The notes under the pieces are model-generated. The model worked only from the letters and a program-made list of their open reading frames with translations, searched no databases and was not told the origin of the DNA. Made by a program: the position numbers and the translations under genes. A stretch of DNA of 64,000 nt from Rudaeicoccus suwonensis (lineage in GTDB: Bacteria > Actinomycetota > Actinomycetes > Actinomycetales > Dermatophilaceae), in contig NZ_VIVQ01000001.1 in assembly GCF_007829035.1 (NCBI RefSeq), forward strand, positions 1,550,001 through 1,614,000, in the 5' to 3' direction. Position 1 is the first letter of the stretch. Each line of letters starts with the position of its first letter. This document shows, in pieces, positions 43,956-56,006 of the stretch.

Positions 43956-45798
43956 CTGAATCTCCTTGTCTGAGAGCCTTTTCCGCATCTGCAATCGCGA
44001 CAGCGGCCTGCACCAACGTCAAGTGGCTGAACGCTTGCGGGAAATTCCCGATCATGCGTTGCCCGACCGGGTCGTATTCCTCGGACAACAGGCCGACGTC
44101 ATTGCTCAGACCGGTCAGCCGACCCATGAGAGCGTGCGCCTCGGCGAGCCGGCCCGCCTTGGCATACGCGGACACCAGCCAGAACGAGCACGCGAGGAAC
44201 GGGTGTTCGCGTCCCGGCAGGCCGTCGACACCCGCCTCGGTGCGATACCGCATCAGCAGGCCGTGGTGCATGAGGTCGTGCTCGATCCGGTCGATCGTTC
44301 CGAGCACCCGCGGGTCGTCGCCGGGCAGGAAACCGACCAACGGGATGTTGAGCAGAGAGGCATCGACCTCGGTCGTGTCGTAGTGCTGGGTGAAGCTGTT
44401 GATCTCGGTGTTGAAGCCCTTGGTGAGCACTTCCTCGCGGACCTTGTCCCGGAGTTCGCGCCATCGTTCGACGGGTCCCTCGAGGCCGTGCTCGTCGACA
44501 GCGCGCACAGCGCGATCGAAGGCCGCCCACACCATGACCCGTGAATGGGTGAAATGGCGCAGCGGTCCGCGGATCTCCCAGAGGCCGTTGTCCGGGTCCT
44601 GCCAGTTGTCGGCGAGCTCCTCCACCAGCGCGCGCTCGACGGCCCAGGTGTGCGGAGACTCCTCGAGGCCGAGGTCGCGGGCCAGATGCAAGGCGATCAT
44701 CACCTCGCCCAGCACGTCGGTCTGCTTCTGGTCGACCGCGCCGTTGCCGACGCGCACCGGCTGCGATCCGGCATACCCCGGCAGGTGGTCCAGGGTGGAC
44801 TCCGGCAGTCGACGTGACCCGTCGACGGCATACATGATCTGCATGTCCTGTGGATCACCGGCGATGGCGCGCACCAGCCAGTCTCGCCACAACGCCGTTG
44901 ATTCGGAGAAACCCGCCTGCAGCAGTGCCTCCAGCGTGAGCGAGGCGTCGCGCAGCCAGCAGAACCGGTAGTCCCAGTTGCGCACGCCACCGAGGTCCTC
45001 GGGCAGGCTCGTCGTCGGGGCAGCGACGATTCCACCGCGCCGGGTGTCGGTCAGCAGGCGCAGCAACAACAGCGAGCGGACCACCGCATCGTCATACGGA
45101 CCGTCGTACGTGCACTCGGCGGCCCAGTCCTGTGAGGTCTCGATCGTGCGGGTGATCCGCGCCGGTATGTCGAGCGGTGCCGGTATCGGCTTCCACGAAC
45201 TGACCCACGACAGGTCGAACTGCAGACGCTCGCCGGCGTGGACCGTGAACCGGTCGTGGTGGCGGCCGTCACCGCCCCGGGGCAGACGGCTGCCTCGCAG
45301 CAGAAGCATGTCCGGGCCGGCGATGGCGACGAGGATCTCCTGGTCACCGCTGTCAGCGTCGTGATGAGACACCCACGGCCGGATGCGACCGTAGTCGAAG
45401 CGGACGACAAAATCGTGCGCCATCTCGACCTCACCGTCGAGACCTTCGATGACGCGCACGATATCGGCGCGGCCTGCGCCGAGCGGCATCAGATCGGTGA
45501 CCTTGACAATGCCCGTTGCCGTCTCGTGAATGGTCTCCAGCACCGAGGACCGGCCGATGTAACGGCGGTGGCTGTCGGCCTCGCTGACCGGCCCGATCAG
45601 CCATCGGCCGTGCGACGGATCGCCCAGCAGTGCGGTGAAACACGAGGCGCTGTCGAACCGCGGTAGACACAGCCAGTCGATGGACCCGTCCCGGCTGACC
45701 AAGGCTGCGGTCTCGGTGTCGCCGATGATCGCGTAGTCCTCGATACGCACCCGTGGGGGAGTCGTCTGGCTGGAGTTGACTTCGTCATCACCTGTCAC
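43945..45798 (-). CDS. glycoside hydrolase family 15 (trehalase or glucoamylase type)
   Basis: 617 residues. The N-terminal beta-sandwich begins IEDYAIIGDTETAALVSRDGSIDWLCLPRFDS, the family's signature. The alpha/alpha-barrel contains NWDYRFCWLRDASLTLEALL (catalytic acid region) and LLSEEYDPVGQRMIGNFPQAFSHL (catalytic base Glu and conserved tail). Actinobacterial members include trehalases; isomaltose-type substrates are the alternative. No signal peptide, so it acts in the cytoplasm. GTG 45798 is chosen because TACCCT lies 7 nt before it. It heads the GH15-MBL-C40-EamA coupled run. Confidence 0.86.
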   Translation of the reverse strand: MTGDDEVNSSQTTPPRVRIEDYAIIGDTETAALVSRDGSIDWLCLPRFDSASCFTALLGDPSHGRWLIGPVSEADSHRRYIGRSSVLETIHETATGIVKVTDLMPLGAGRADIVRVIEGLDGEVEMAHDFVVRFDYGRIRPWVSHHDADSGDQEILVAIAGPDMLLLRGSRLPRGGDGRHHDRFTVHAGERLQFDLSWVSSWKPIPAPLDIPARITRTIETSQDWAAECTYDGPYDDAVVRSLLLLRLLTDTRRGGIVAAPTTSLPEDLGGVRNWDYRFCWLRDASLTLEALLQAGFSESTALWRDWLVRAIAGDPQDMQIMYAVDGSRRLPESTLDHLPGYAGSQPVRVGNGAVDQKQTDVLGEVMIALHLARDLGLEESPHTWAVERALVEELADNWQDPDNGLWEIRGPLRHFTHSRVMVWAAFDRAVRAVDEHGLEGPVERWRELRDKVREEVLTKGFNTEINSFTQHYDTTEVDASLLNIPLVGFLPGDDPRVLGTIDRIEHDLMHHGLLMRYRTEAGVDGLPGREHPFLACSFWLVSAYAKAGRLAEAHALMGRLTGLSNDVGLLSEEYDPVGQRMIGNFPQAFSHLTLVQAAVAIADAEKALRQGDSDDV

Positions 45799-45881
45799 GG
45801 TCCCGAGGGTATGCCGCACGCTGGTCCCGCCGCCGGGGTATCTCGTCCTTTGCGGCGTGTCTGGCTGTCGGTGGTGCCACC

Positions 45882-45887
45882 TAGCAT
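45882..45887 (+). promoter_or_regulatory. -10 box of uvrA, likely leaderless
   Basis: TAGCAT ends 6 nt before GTG 45894. It decides between two adjacent GTG codons (45891 and 45894) in favour of the second. The opposing GH15 -10 (TACCCT, 45811-45806) lies about 70 bp away. Confidence 0.5.
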
Positions 45888-45893
45888 GGCGTG

Positions 45894-48800
45894 GTGCCTT
45901 CGTCGCTCTCATCGTCCTCTGCCGCCGGCCGCAGCCACGACCACCTGCGGGTGCGCGGTGCGCGCGAACACAACCTGCGCAACGTCTCCATCGACATCCC
46001 ACGCGATGCGCTCGTGGTCTTCACCGGGCTGTCCGGCTCGGGCAAGTCGTCACTGGCCTTCGACACGATCTTCGCCGAGGGTCAGCGGCGGTATGTCGAG
46101 TCGCTGTCGGCATACGCGCGCCAGTTCTTGGGCCAGATGGACAAGCCCGATGTCGACTTCATCGAAGGCCTGTCGCCGGCAGTCTCGATCGACCAGAAGT
46201 CGACCAACCGCAACCCTCGTTCGACGGTCGGCACGATCACCGAGGTCTACGACTATCTGCGCCTGCTGTTCGCTCGGGCGGGCCGGCCGCACTGCCCGGT
46301 CTGCGGCGAACCGGTCGGTCGGCAGACTCCTCAGCAGATCGTCGACCGGCTGCTCGAACTGCCCGATCGCACCCGATTTCAGGTGCTGGCGCCGGTGGTG
46401 CGTGCCCGCAAGGGCGAGTATGTCGATCTCTTCGCCGAGCTGCAGACCAAGGGATTCTCACGCGCGCGCGTCGACGGCGAGGTCGTCTCGCTCGCCGAGC
46501 CACCCACCTTGGCGAAGCAGAAGAAGCACACCATCGACGTGGTCGTCGACCGGCTCGTCGCCAAGGAGGGTGATCGCACCGGCAAACAGCGGCTGACCGA
46601 CTCCGTCGAGACGGCTCTGGGGCTGGCCAACGGTGTGCTGGTGGTGGAGCTTGTCGATCTCGACGCCGACGACCCGCTACGCGAGCGACGGTTCTCCGAG
46701 AAGATGGCCTGCCCCAACGATCACCCGCTCGGCATGGACGAGATCGAGCCACGGTCGTTCTCGTTCAACTCGCCGTTCGGTGCCTGTCCGGCGTGCTCGG
46801 GTATCGGCACCGAGCTTGAGGTCGACACCTCGCTGGTAATCCCGGACGAGGACAAATCCATCCGTGAGGGCGCGATCCTGCCGTGGGCGCAGGGCTCGCA
46901 GTCAGCCGACTACTTCCTGCGCGTGATCGGTGCCCTCGCGGAGGACCTGAAGTTCTCGCTCGACACCCCGTGGCACGCGCTGCCCGACCGGGCACGCCAC
47001 GCATTGCTCGAGGGCCAGAACCACCAGGTGCACGTGAAATACCGCAACCGGTTCGGCCGCGAGCGCAGCTATTCCACCGGCTTCGAGGGCGTGATCCCGT
47101 TCGTCAAGCGTCGGCACGCCGAGACCGAGTCCGACTGGAGCCGCGACCGCTACGAGGGCTACATGCGCGAGGTGCCCTGCCCGGTATGCCGCGGCGCCCG
47201 CCTCAAGCCGGAGTCGCTCGCTGTCACCATCGGCGGTCAGTCGATCGCCCAGGTGTGCGCGCTGCCGATCTCGGAGTCGGCGACCTTCCTGCAGGGTGTG
47301 GACTTCACCGCGCGCGAGAGGCAGATCGCCGAGCGGGTGATCAAGGAGGTCGAGGCGCGGTTGGGGTTCCTGCTCGATGTCGGCCTCGACTACCTGTCCC
47401 TCGACCGGCCGGCCGGCACATTGTCCGGTGGTGAGGCGCAACGCATCCGGCTGGCGACCCAGATCGGGTCAGGCCTGGTCGGTGTGCTCTACGTGCTCGA
47501 CGAGCCATCCATCGGGCTGCACCAGCGCGACAACCACCGATTGATCGAGACGCTGACGCGGCTTCGCGATCTCGGCAACACGCTCATCGTCGTAGAGCAC
47601 GACGAAGACACCATCGCGACCGCCGACTGGGTGGTCGACATCGGCCCGGGCGCGGGCGAGCACGGCGGCAACGTCGTGCACTCCGGCAGCGTCGCAGACC
47701 TGCTGACCCACCCGGAGTCACTGACAGGCGCCTATCTGTCGGGCCGGCGCGAGATCACCACCCCGGCCGTTCGTCGTCCGCGCGACGGGCGCGAGATCAC
47801 CGTCCGGGGTGCCCGTGAGCACAACCTGCAGGATGTCGACGTCAGCATCCCGCTCGGCAATCTCGTTGCGGTGACCGGTGTTTCAGGATCGGGCAAGTCG
47901 ACCTTGGTCAACGAGATCCTCTACAACGTGTTGGCCAACCAGCTCAATGGCGCGCGTCACGTCCCGGGTCGCCATCGCACCGTCGAAGGCCTCGACCAGT
48001 TGGACAAGGTCGTGCACGTCGACCAGAGTCCGATCGGCCGCACCCCGCGCAGCAACCCGGCCACCTATACCGGTGTCTTCGACAACGTCCGCAAGTTGTT
48101 CGCCGAGACCACCGAAGCGAAGGTGCGTGGTTATCAGCCGGGCCGGTTCTCCTTCAACGTCAAGGGCGGCCGGTGCGAGGCGTGCACCGGAGACGGCACC
48201 ATCAAGATCGAGATGAACTTCCTACCTGACGTCTATGTGCCCTGCGAGGTGTGTCACGGAGCGCGGTACAACCGGGAGACGCTGGAAGTCCATTTCAAGG
48301 GCAAGACGATTTCCGACGTGCTCAACATGCCGATCGAGGAGGCCAAGGAGTTCTTCGCCGCGGTCCCGGCGATCGCTCGGCACATGAACACCCTTGTCGA
48401 CGTCGGGCTGGGCTATGTGCGTCTCGGGCAGCCGGCGCCGACGCTCTCCGGTGGTGAGGCGCAGCGCGTCAAACTGGCCGCCGAACTCCAGAAGCGGTCG
48501 ACCGGCCGCACCATTTATGTGCTCGACGAACCCACGACTGGTCTGCATTTCGAGGACATCCGCAAGTTGCTGCTGGTGTTGCAGGGTCTGGTCGACAAGG
48601 GCAACACGGTGGTGGTGATCGAGCACAACCTCGACGTGATCAAGTCCGCCGACTGGATCGTCGACATGGGCCCCGAGGGCGGCCACCGTGGCGGCACAGT
48701 TGTCGCGACCGGCACCCCGGAGGAGGTTGCAGCCGTGTCCGAGAGCTACACCGGGCAGTTCCTCGCACCGCTGCTGGCCAGGTCGGGCAGTTCCGCTCGG

Positions 48801-49025
48801 CCGTCTCAGACGTCCACCGGGCGCAAGGCGACCGCTCCTCGCGCCGGCACCACGGCAGGTGGCTCCGAAGCGGCCGCCGCAAAGACCGCTGCCGCCAAGG
48901 CCACCGCTGCCAAGGCAAGAAGTGCCGGCAAGGCGCGCTCGGCGTCGGTCTCTACCACCAAGCGCACGACGAAGACCGGCGCGGCGACCAAGACCGCCTC
49001 GACGCGGTCCCGGAAAGCCGGCTGA
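45894..49025 (+). CDS. uvrA: excinuclease ABC subunit A
   Basis: 1043 residues. Two ABC modules: first P-loop [16 protein letters not shown], second [16 protein letters not shown], signatures [15 protein letters not shown] and [15 protein letters not shown]. Zinc ligands are visible as [16 protein letters not shown]...[15 protein letters not shown] and CEACTGDG...[10 protein letters not shown]. UvrA recognises bulky DNA lesions and loads UvrB. The last ~65 residues (from about 978) are a low-complexity Lys/Ala/Thr-rich, strongly basic extension absent from E. coli UvrA; it probably adds nonspecific DNA affinity. Confidence 0.97.
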   Translation: MPSSLSSSSAAGRSHDHLRVRGAREHNLRNVSIDIPRDALVVFTGLSGSGKSSLAFDTIFAEGQRRYVESLSAYARQFLGQMDKPDVDFIEGLSPAVSIDQKSTNRNPRSTVGTITEVYDYLRLLFARAGRPHCPVCGEPVGRQTPQQIVDRLLELPDRTRFQVLAPVVRARKGEYVDLFAELQTKGFSRARVDGEVVSLAEPPTLAKQKKHTIDVVVDRLVAKEGDRTGKQRLTDSVETALGLANGVLVVELVDLDADDPLRERRFSEKMACPNDHPLGMDEIEPRSFSFNSPFGACPACSGIGTELEVDTSLVIPDEDKSIREGAILPWAQGSQSADYFLRVIGALAEDLKFSLDTPWHALPDRARHALLEGQNHQVHVKYRNRFGRERSYSTGFEGVIPFVKRRHAETESDWSRDRYEGYMREVPCPVCRGARLKPESLAVTIGGQSIAQVCALPISESATFLQGVDFTARERQIAERVIKEVEARLGFLLDVGLDYLSLDRPAGTLSGGEAQRIRLATQIGSGLVGVLYVLDEPSIGLHQRDNHRLIETLTRLRDLGNTLIVVEHDEDTIATADWVVDIGPGAGEHGGNVVHSGSVADLLTHPESLTGAYLSGRREITTPAVRRPRDGREITVRGAREHNLQDVDVSIPLGNLVAVTGVSGSGKSTLVNEILYNVLANQLNGARHVPGRHRTVEGLDQLDKVVHVDQSPIGRTPRSNPATYTGVFDNVRKLFAETTEAKVRGYQPGRFSFNVKGGRCEACTGDGTIKIEMNFLPDVYVPCEVCHGARYNRETLEVHFKGKTISDVLNMPIEEAKEFFAAVPAIARHMNTLVDVGLGYVRLGQPAPTLSGGEAQRVKLAAELQKRSTGRTIYVLDEPTTGLHFEDIRKLLLVLQGLVDKGNTVVVIEHNLDVIKSADWIVDMGPEGGHRGGTVVATGTPEEVAAVSESYTGQFLAPLLARSGSSARPSQTSTGRKATAPRAGTTAGGSEAAAAKTAAAKATAAKARSAGKARSASVSTTKRTTKTGAATKTASTRSRKAG

Positions 49026-49083
49026 CAGGTGGCGGTAATGAGGCTCCTACGGAACGCCCGGTTTCGTCGCTCATGATGGGCCT

Positions 49084-49536
49084 ATGACGACCGACTTCAC
49101 CGCCCGCCAGCCCGACCAGACGCAGCCCGTACCGACGACTGGTCCGTCCCGGCGGCGGGTGGTGCAGTCCGCAGGCGTCGCCGGGGGCGTGGTGGCTGCG
49201 ACGGTGCTGGCCGGCTGCGGTGGCAGCAGCAGCGCCGGTTCATCGAACAAGAGCGGCAGTGTGCCGATCTCGAAGGTGCCGGTTGGTGGCGGCTACATCG
49301 ACACCTCCATCACCGCTGTCGTGACGCAGCCGACCAAGGGCGAGTACAAAGCCTTCAGTGCCATCTGCACTCACCAGGGTTGCCTCGTCACGGAGGTCAC
49401 CGACGGCGTGATCACCTGTCCGTGCCACGGCAGCGAGTTCAACATCGCCAACGGCAACGTCGTCGTAGGACCGGCGACCAGGCCGCTGCCGGCCAAGACC
49501 GCGACGGTGTCGGGCGACACGATCGAGATCTCCTGA
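49084..49536 (+). CDS. Rieske [2Fe-2S] Tat-exported lipoprotein
   Basis: 150 residues. PSRRRVVQSAGVAGGVVAATVLAGCGG has twin arginines, a hydrophobic core and a lipobox (LAGC). A Ser/Gly linker leads to a Rieske domain with CTHQGCLV and CPCHGSEFN, the two Cys-x-His pairs that bind the cluster. It is not adjacent to cytochrome bc1 genes and is too short to be QcrA; members of this type are stand-alone electron carriers of unknown partner. CATGAT lies 6 nt before the ATG, possibly another leaderless start. Confidence 0.88.
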   Translation: MTTDFTARQPDQTQPVPTTGPSRRRVVQSAGVAGGVVAATVLAGCGGSSSAGSSNKSGSVPISKVPVGGGYIDTSITAVVTQPTKGEYKAFSAICTHQGCLVTEVTDGVITCPCHGSEFNIANGNVVVGPATRPLPAKTATVSGDTIEIS

Positions 49537-49699
49537 CCACCGCTCCTCGGACACAGCTTCGGCATACCGCGCGGCAGGTCGTGCAGTGGCCACCGGGTCC
49601 CGGAACCGAGACCCGGCATACCTCCCGATCGGCCGACCGGTTGCCGCTCCCGTGCTTCAGGTGACACGGTCCCGCACAACGACTGTCGGTCCGGCTTCC

Positions 49700-49705
49700 T
49701 AAGCT
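49700..49705 (+). promoter_or_regulatory. -10 box of uvrC, likely leaderless
   Basis: TAAGCT ends 6 nt before the GTG start at 49712. No -35 of note is visible. Confidence 0.5.
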
Positions 49706-49711
49706 GGCAGG

Positions 49712-51748
49712 GTGGCAGATCCGTCGACCTACCGTCCCCGTCCCGGGGAGATACCGACCGATCCCGGTGTCTACCGCTTCCGGGACAAGGACGGCCGGGT
49801 CATCTACGTCGGCAAGGCCAAATCGCTGCGCAGCCGGCTGTCGTCATACTTTCAGGACATCTCGGCGCTACACCCACGGACCAGGTCGATGGTCACGACC
49901 GGCGCCAGCGTCGAATGGACCGTCGTCCGCAACGAGGTCGAAGCCCTGCAGCTGGAGTACTCCTGGATCAAGGAGTTCGATCCGCGCTTCAACGTCAAAT
50001 ACCGCGACGACAAGTCCTACCCCTATCTCGCGGTCACCCTCGGCGAGGAGTTCCCACGCGCCCAGGTGATGCGCGGTTCGAAGCGCAAGGGCACGCGCTA
50101 CTTCGGCCCGTATGCCCATGCCTGGGCGATCCGCGAGACCCTCGACCAGTTGCTGCGGGTGTTCCCGGTCCGCACCTGCAGCAGCGGAGTCTTCAAACGC
50201 GCCGGCCAGGTCGGCCGGCCCTGCCTGCTCGGCTACATCGACAAGTGCTCGGCGCCCTGTGTCGGGCGGGTCACCGAGGCCGAGCATCGCGAGATCGCCG
50301 AGGAGTTCTGCGATTTCATGGCTGGCAACACCGCACGCTTCGTCAGACGCCTCGAGCAGCAGATGCGGCAGGCGAGTGACGATCTCGACTTCGAGACCGC
50401 GGCGCGGCGGCGCGACGACATCGTCGCCCTGCAGAAGTCGCTCGAACGTTCGGCCGTCGTGCTGGGCGATGCGACCGACGCCGACGTCTTCGGCATCGAT
50501 GACGACGAGCTCGAAGCAGCAGTCCAGGTCTTCCACGTCCGCGGCGGCCGCGTGCGGGGCCAGCGCGGCTGGGTGGTCGACAAGCAGAGCGAAGGCGATC
50601 TGGCACTTGCCGAGGTTGTCGAACGGCTCCTCCTGCAGGTGTATGGCGGAGAGTCACCTGAGGGCGTGCCGCGCGAGGTGCTGGTCCCGGTGCTGCCACC
50701 CGATCCGGAATCGGTGGCGCAATGGCTGTCCGATCGCAGGCAGGCCCGCGTGGACCTGCGCGTGCCGCAACGCGGCGACAAGCGCACTCTCATGGAGACC
50801 GTCGAACGCAACGCCAAACAGGGGCTGGCCCGGCACAAGGTCGCGCGTGCTGGCGATCTGACAGCGCGCAGCCAGGCCCTGCAGGACCTGCAGGAGGCAC
50901 TGGAACTGCCGCAGGCGCCGCTGCGCATCGAGTGTTACGACGTCAGCCACGTGCAGGGCACCAATGTGGTCGCGTCGATGGTCGTCTTCGAGGACGGCCT
51001 GCCGCGCAAGTCCGAATACCGCCGCTTCATCGTGCGTGGCACACCGCAACCGGACGGCTCGGTGCGTGTCGACGACACCGCTGCGATGGACGAAGTGCTC
51101 ACTCGCCGGTTTCGTCGTTACCTCGACGACCGCGATGACGCGGGCGACATCGAACTCGACGACACCGACCAGGGCGACGACGCCGGGGTGCTCGACCGTA
51201 GCGGCCGGCCGGCTCCCGCCAGCGGGCCGATCGACGAAAAGACCGGCAAACCAAAGCGTTTCGCCTACCCGCCACAACTGGTCGTCGTCGACGGCGGCAA
51301 GCCCCAGGTGGACGCCGCCACCCGTGCCTTGGAGGCCCTGGGCATCGACGATGTCGCGGTCGTCGGTTTGGCCAAGCGCCTCGAGGAGGTCTGGGTGCCG
51401 GGCGACGACTTCCCCGTCATACTGCCGCGCACCAGCGACGGTCTCTACCTGCTGCAACGGCTGCGCGACGAGGCGCACCGGTTCGCGATCACCTTCCACC
51501 GGCAACGCCGCTCCAAGGCGATGACCACATCCGCGCTCGACGACGTGCCGGGCCTCGGGGCGGTGCGTCGCAAGGCGCTGCTGCGCGAATTCGGCTCGGT
51601 CAAGCGCCTCAAAGCAGCCGACGTCGACGATCTCGCAGCGGTCAAGGGCATCGGGCCGGGTCTCGCCGCGACGATCCATGCCCACTTGCGAGAAGATGGC
51701 GACGCCGCACCCGCCGTCAACCTCACCACCGGTGAAGTCCTGGACTGA
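49712..51748 (+). CDS. uvrC: excinuclease ABC subunit C
   Basis: 678 residues. GIY-YIG nuclease at 10-95 ([26 protein letters not shown]) cuts 3' of the lesion; [17 protein letters not shown] is the Cys cluster; the UVR domain ([26 protein letters not shown]) binds UvrB; the RNase H-like 5' nuclease has [23 protein letters not shown] and [12 protein letters not shown]; helix-hairpin-helix at the end ([22 protein letters not shown]). An acidic insertion (residues ~470-520) splits the RNase H-like domain, seen also in other actinobacteria. It starts the uvrC-rapZ-yvcK-whiA run. Confidence 0.97.
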   Translation: MADPSTYRPRPGEIPTDPGVYRFRDKDGRVIYVGKAKSLRSRLSSYFQDISALHPRTRSMVTTGASVEWTVVRNEVEALQLEYSWIKEFDPRFNVKYRDDKSYPYLAVTLGEEFPRAQVMRGSKRKGTRYFGPYAHAWAIRETLDQLLRVFPVRTCSSGVFKRAGQVGRPCLLGYIDKCSAPCVGRVTEAEHREIAEEFCDFMAGNTARFVRRLEQQMRQASDDLDFETAARRRDDIVALQKSLERSAVVLGDATDADVFGIDDDELEAAVQVFHVRGGRVRGQRGWVVDKQSEGDLALAEVVERLLLQVYGGESPEGVPREVLVPVLPPDPESVAQWLSDRRQARVDLRVPQRGDKRTLMETVERNAKQGLARHKVARAGDLTARSQALQDLQEALELPQAPLRIECYDVSHVQGTNVVASMVVFEDGLPRKSEYRRFIVRGTPQPDGSVRVDDTAAMDEVLTRRFRRYLDDRDDAGDIELDDTDQGDDAGVLDRSGRPAPASGPIDEKTGKPKRFAYPPQLVVVDGGKPQVDAATRALEALGIDDVAVVGLAKRLEEVWVPGDDFPVILPRTSDGLYLLQRLRDEAHRFAITFHRQRRSKAMTTSALDDVPGLGAVRRKALLREFGSVKRLKAADVDDLAAVKGIGPGLAATIHAHLREDGDAAPAVNLTTGEVLD

Positions 51749-51763
51749 AGGAGAGTCGCCTCG

Positions 51764-52651
51764 ATGAGCGAGAACGACGAGTCAGCGCCCCGCTCCGCCG
51801 AACTCATCGTGGTCACCGGCATGAGCGGCGCAGGCCGCACCACCGCCGCGAACGTGCTGGAGGACCGTGGTTGGTATGTCATCGACAATCTGCCACCGCA
51901 GTTGCTGGTGTCGATGGCCGATCTGATCGCCCGCGACGACGAGACCATGCCCAAACTGGCGGCCGTCGTCGACGTCCGCTCCCGCACGTTCTTCTCCGAC
52001 TTTCAGGTGGGCCTGGACCACCTGCGCGACAAGGGCTGGCAGCCGTCCGTGGTCTTCATGGACGCCACCGACGAGGCGTTGGTGCGCCGGTTCGAGTCGG
52101 TGCGCAGACCGCACCCGCTACAGGGGGAGGGTCGGCTGCTCGAAGGCATCATCCGCGAGCGCGAGATCCTGCGCGACCTGCGATCGAACGCCGACATGCT
52201 CATCGACACCAGTGGTCTGAACGTGCACCAGTTGAGCGCGAAGGTGCGTGAGTTCATCGGCGGCGACGACGGTCCCGCGCTGCGCATTGCCGTGCTCTCG
52301 TTCGGATTCAAGTACGGCATCCCGCTCGACGCCGACCTGGTCTTCGACATGCGCTTCCTGCCCAACCCGTTCTGGAATCCGCAGCTGCGCCCGCACACGG
52401 GGCGTGAGGCCGTCGTCGCCGACTACGTGCTCGCTCAGCCCGGTGCCCAGGAGTTCCTGCACGGCACCCTCGAGTTGATGAAGCCGATGATCGCCGGATA
52501 CCTGCGCGAGGGCCGTAGCTACGTCACACTCGCGGTCGGGTGCACCGGCGGCAAGCATCGCTCGGTGGCGATGGCGGAGGCTCTCGCCACCCGCCTGGAC
52601 CATGAGGATGTGCACGCTCTCGTCGTCCACCGTGATCTGGGCCGCGAATGA
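51764..52651 (+). CDS. rapZ: RapZ/YvcJ family nucleotide-binding protein
   Basis: 295 residues. VVTGMSGAGRTTAANVLEDRGWYVIDNLPPQLL is the N-terminal ATPase loop (residues ~11-43); note Arg where the canonical P-loop has Lys, a change I recall also in mycobacterial RapZ. FMDATDEALVRRFESVRRPHPL and the C-terminal domain (FGFKYGIPLDADLVFDMRFLPNPFW, GCTGGKHRSVAMAE) are complete. In E. coli it controls GlmS synthesis through a small RNA; its actinobacterial role is unclear. AAGGAG lies close before the ATG. Confidence 0.93.
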   Translation: MSENDESAPRSAELIVVTGMSGAGRTTAANVLEDRGWYVIDNLPPQLLVSMADLIARDDETMPKLAAVVDVRSRTFFSDFQVGLDHLRDKGWQPSVVFMDATDEALVRRFESVRRPHPLQGEGRLLEGIIREREILRDLRSNADMLIDTSGLNVHQLSAKVREFIGGDDGPALRIAVLSFGFKYGIPLDADLVFDMRFLPNPFWNPQLRPHTGREAVVADYVLAQPGAQEFLHGTLELMKPMIAGYLREGRSYVTLAVGCTGGKHRSVAMAEALATRLDHEDVHALVVHRDLGRE

Positions 52652-52796
52652 GCGGCCTTGGACGCCACGGCTGGGCAGTTCGAAAAGCCTTGAGCGCAAC
52701 GTTTGTGCCGTCGGATCGCAGCTGCCGATGCGCGCGACACGACGACGGTCCGATGAGAGAAGAATCACTCAGTCGCCTTGCCTCGGGAACTGCCGC

Positions 52797-53741
52797 ATGA
52801 GCCGCCGCCCGGCCATTGCGGCGCTGGGCGGGGGTCACGGACTCTTCGCCTCGCTGCAGGCACTGCAGCTCGTCACCGACAAGATCACCGCCATCGTGAC
52901 CGTTGCGGACGACGGCGGATCCAGCGGTCGGCTGCGGCAGGAGTTCGACATCCTGCCGCCGGGAGATCTGCGGATGGCGCTGGCGGCGCTGTGCGACAGT
53001 TCCGAGTGGGGCCTGCAGTGGCGCGACGCGCTGCAGCACCGGTTCGCAGGTGACGGCCCGCTCGGCGGTCACGCCCTCGGCAACCTCATCATCGCCTCGC
53101 TGTGGGACCTGCTCGGCGACCCGATCGCCGGTCTGGACCTGGTCGGCCGGCTGCTCGGTGCACGCGGCCGGGTGCTGCCGATGGCCGCCGAACCCCTGCG
53201 CATCGAGGCCGACGTGCTCGGCGCAGACCCGGTCCTGCCGCACGAGGTCACTGAGATCGTCGGGCAGGCAGAGGTCGCCAGCACCTCCGGCCGGGTGCTC
53301 AGCGTGCGCCTGCATCCGGACCCGCCGCTCGCCTGCCGCGAAGCCGTCGACGCCGTGTATGACGCGGACTGGGTGATCCTCGGCCCGGGGTCGTGGTTCA
53401 CCTCCGTGATGCCGCACCTGCTGGTGCCCGACCTGCGCGATGCCCTCGTGCACACCAGCGCCAAGCGGCTGCTGACGCTCAACATGGTCATGGACACCGG
53501 TGAGACGGTCGGGTTCAGTGCCTCCGATCACCTCGAGGTGCTCGCCGCGCACGCGCCTGACCTGCACCTCGATGTGGTTCTCGCCGACCCGAGCGTCGTC
53601 GCCGATCACGGCGACAGTCTGCGTAGCACAGCCGAATCCCTTGGCGCAGAGGTTGTTTTCGCCGATGTGGCCGATGTCGACCAACCGGGCAGCCATGACA
53701 CCCTTCGACTGGCGGCGGCCTATCGAGATGTGGTGGAGTGA
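52797..53741 (+). CDS. yvcK: gluconeogenesis factor YvcK (CofD family)
   Basis: 314 residues. AALGGGHGLFASLQAL binds a nucleotide; TVADDGGSSGRLRQEF is the family signature; GHALGNLIIASLWDLLGD and VILGPGSWFTSVMPHLLVPDLRDAL are typical of YvcK. It links UDP-sugar sensing to cell-wall precursor supply in other Gram-positives. It lies 145 bp after rapZ and before whiA, the conserved actinobacterial order. ATG 52797 starts the conserved fold; the longer open frame upstream to 52602 lacks family features. Confidence 0.92.
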   Translation: MSRRPAIAALGGGHGLFASLQALQLVTDKITAIVTVADDGGSSGRLRQEFDILPPGDLRMALAALCDSSEWGLQWRDALQHRFAGDGPLGGHALGNLIIASLWDLLGDPIAGLDLVGRLLGARGRVLPMAAEPLRIEADVLGADPVLPHEVTEIVGQAEVASTSGRVLSVRLHPDPPLACREAVDAVYDADWVILGPGSWFTSVMPHLLVPDLRDALVHTSAKRLLTLNMVMDTGETVGFSASDHLEVLAAHAPDLHLDVVLADPSVVADHGDSLRSTAESLGAEVVFADVADVDQPGSHDTLRLAAAYRDVVE

Positions 53742-53833
53742 TTCGCCGAACCGACGCCCGATGAGCCCTACGATCGGTGACGTAGCCCGCGCTGGCGATG
53801 ACGCCACCGAGAAAGCACGAGGATTGAATCCGT

Positions 53834-56000
<2,167 letters not shown>

Positions 56001-56006
56001 CCCCAG

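Noticed and set aside
52602-52796. A longer yvcK protein starting at 52602
   Set aside because: It would overlap rapZ by 50 nt and add 65 residues with no YvcK similarity; the nucleotide-binding GGGHGL normally lies within the first fifteen residues.
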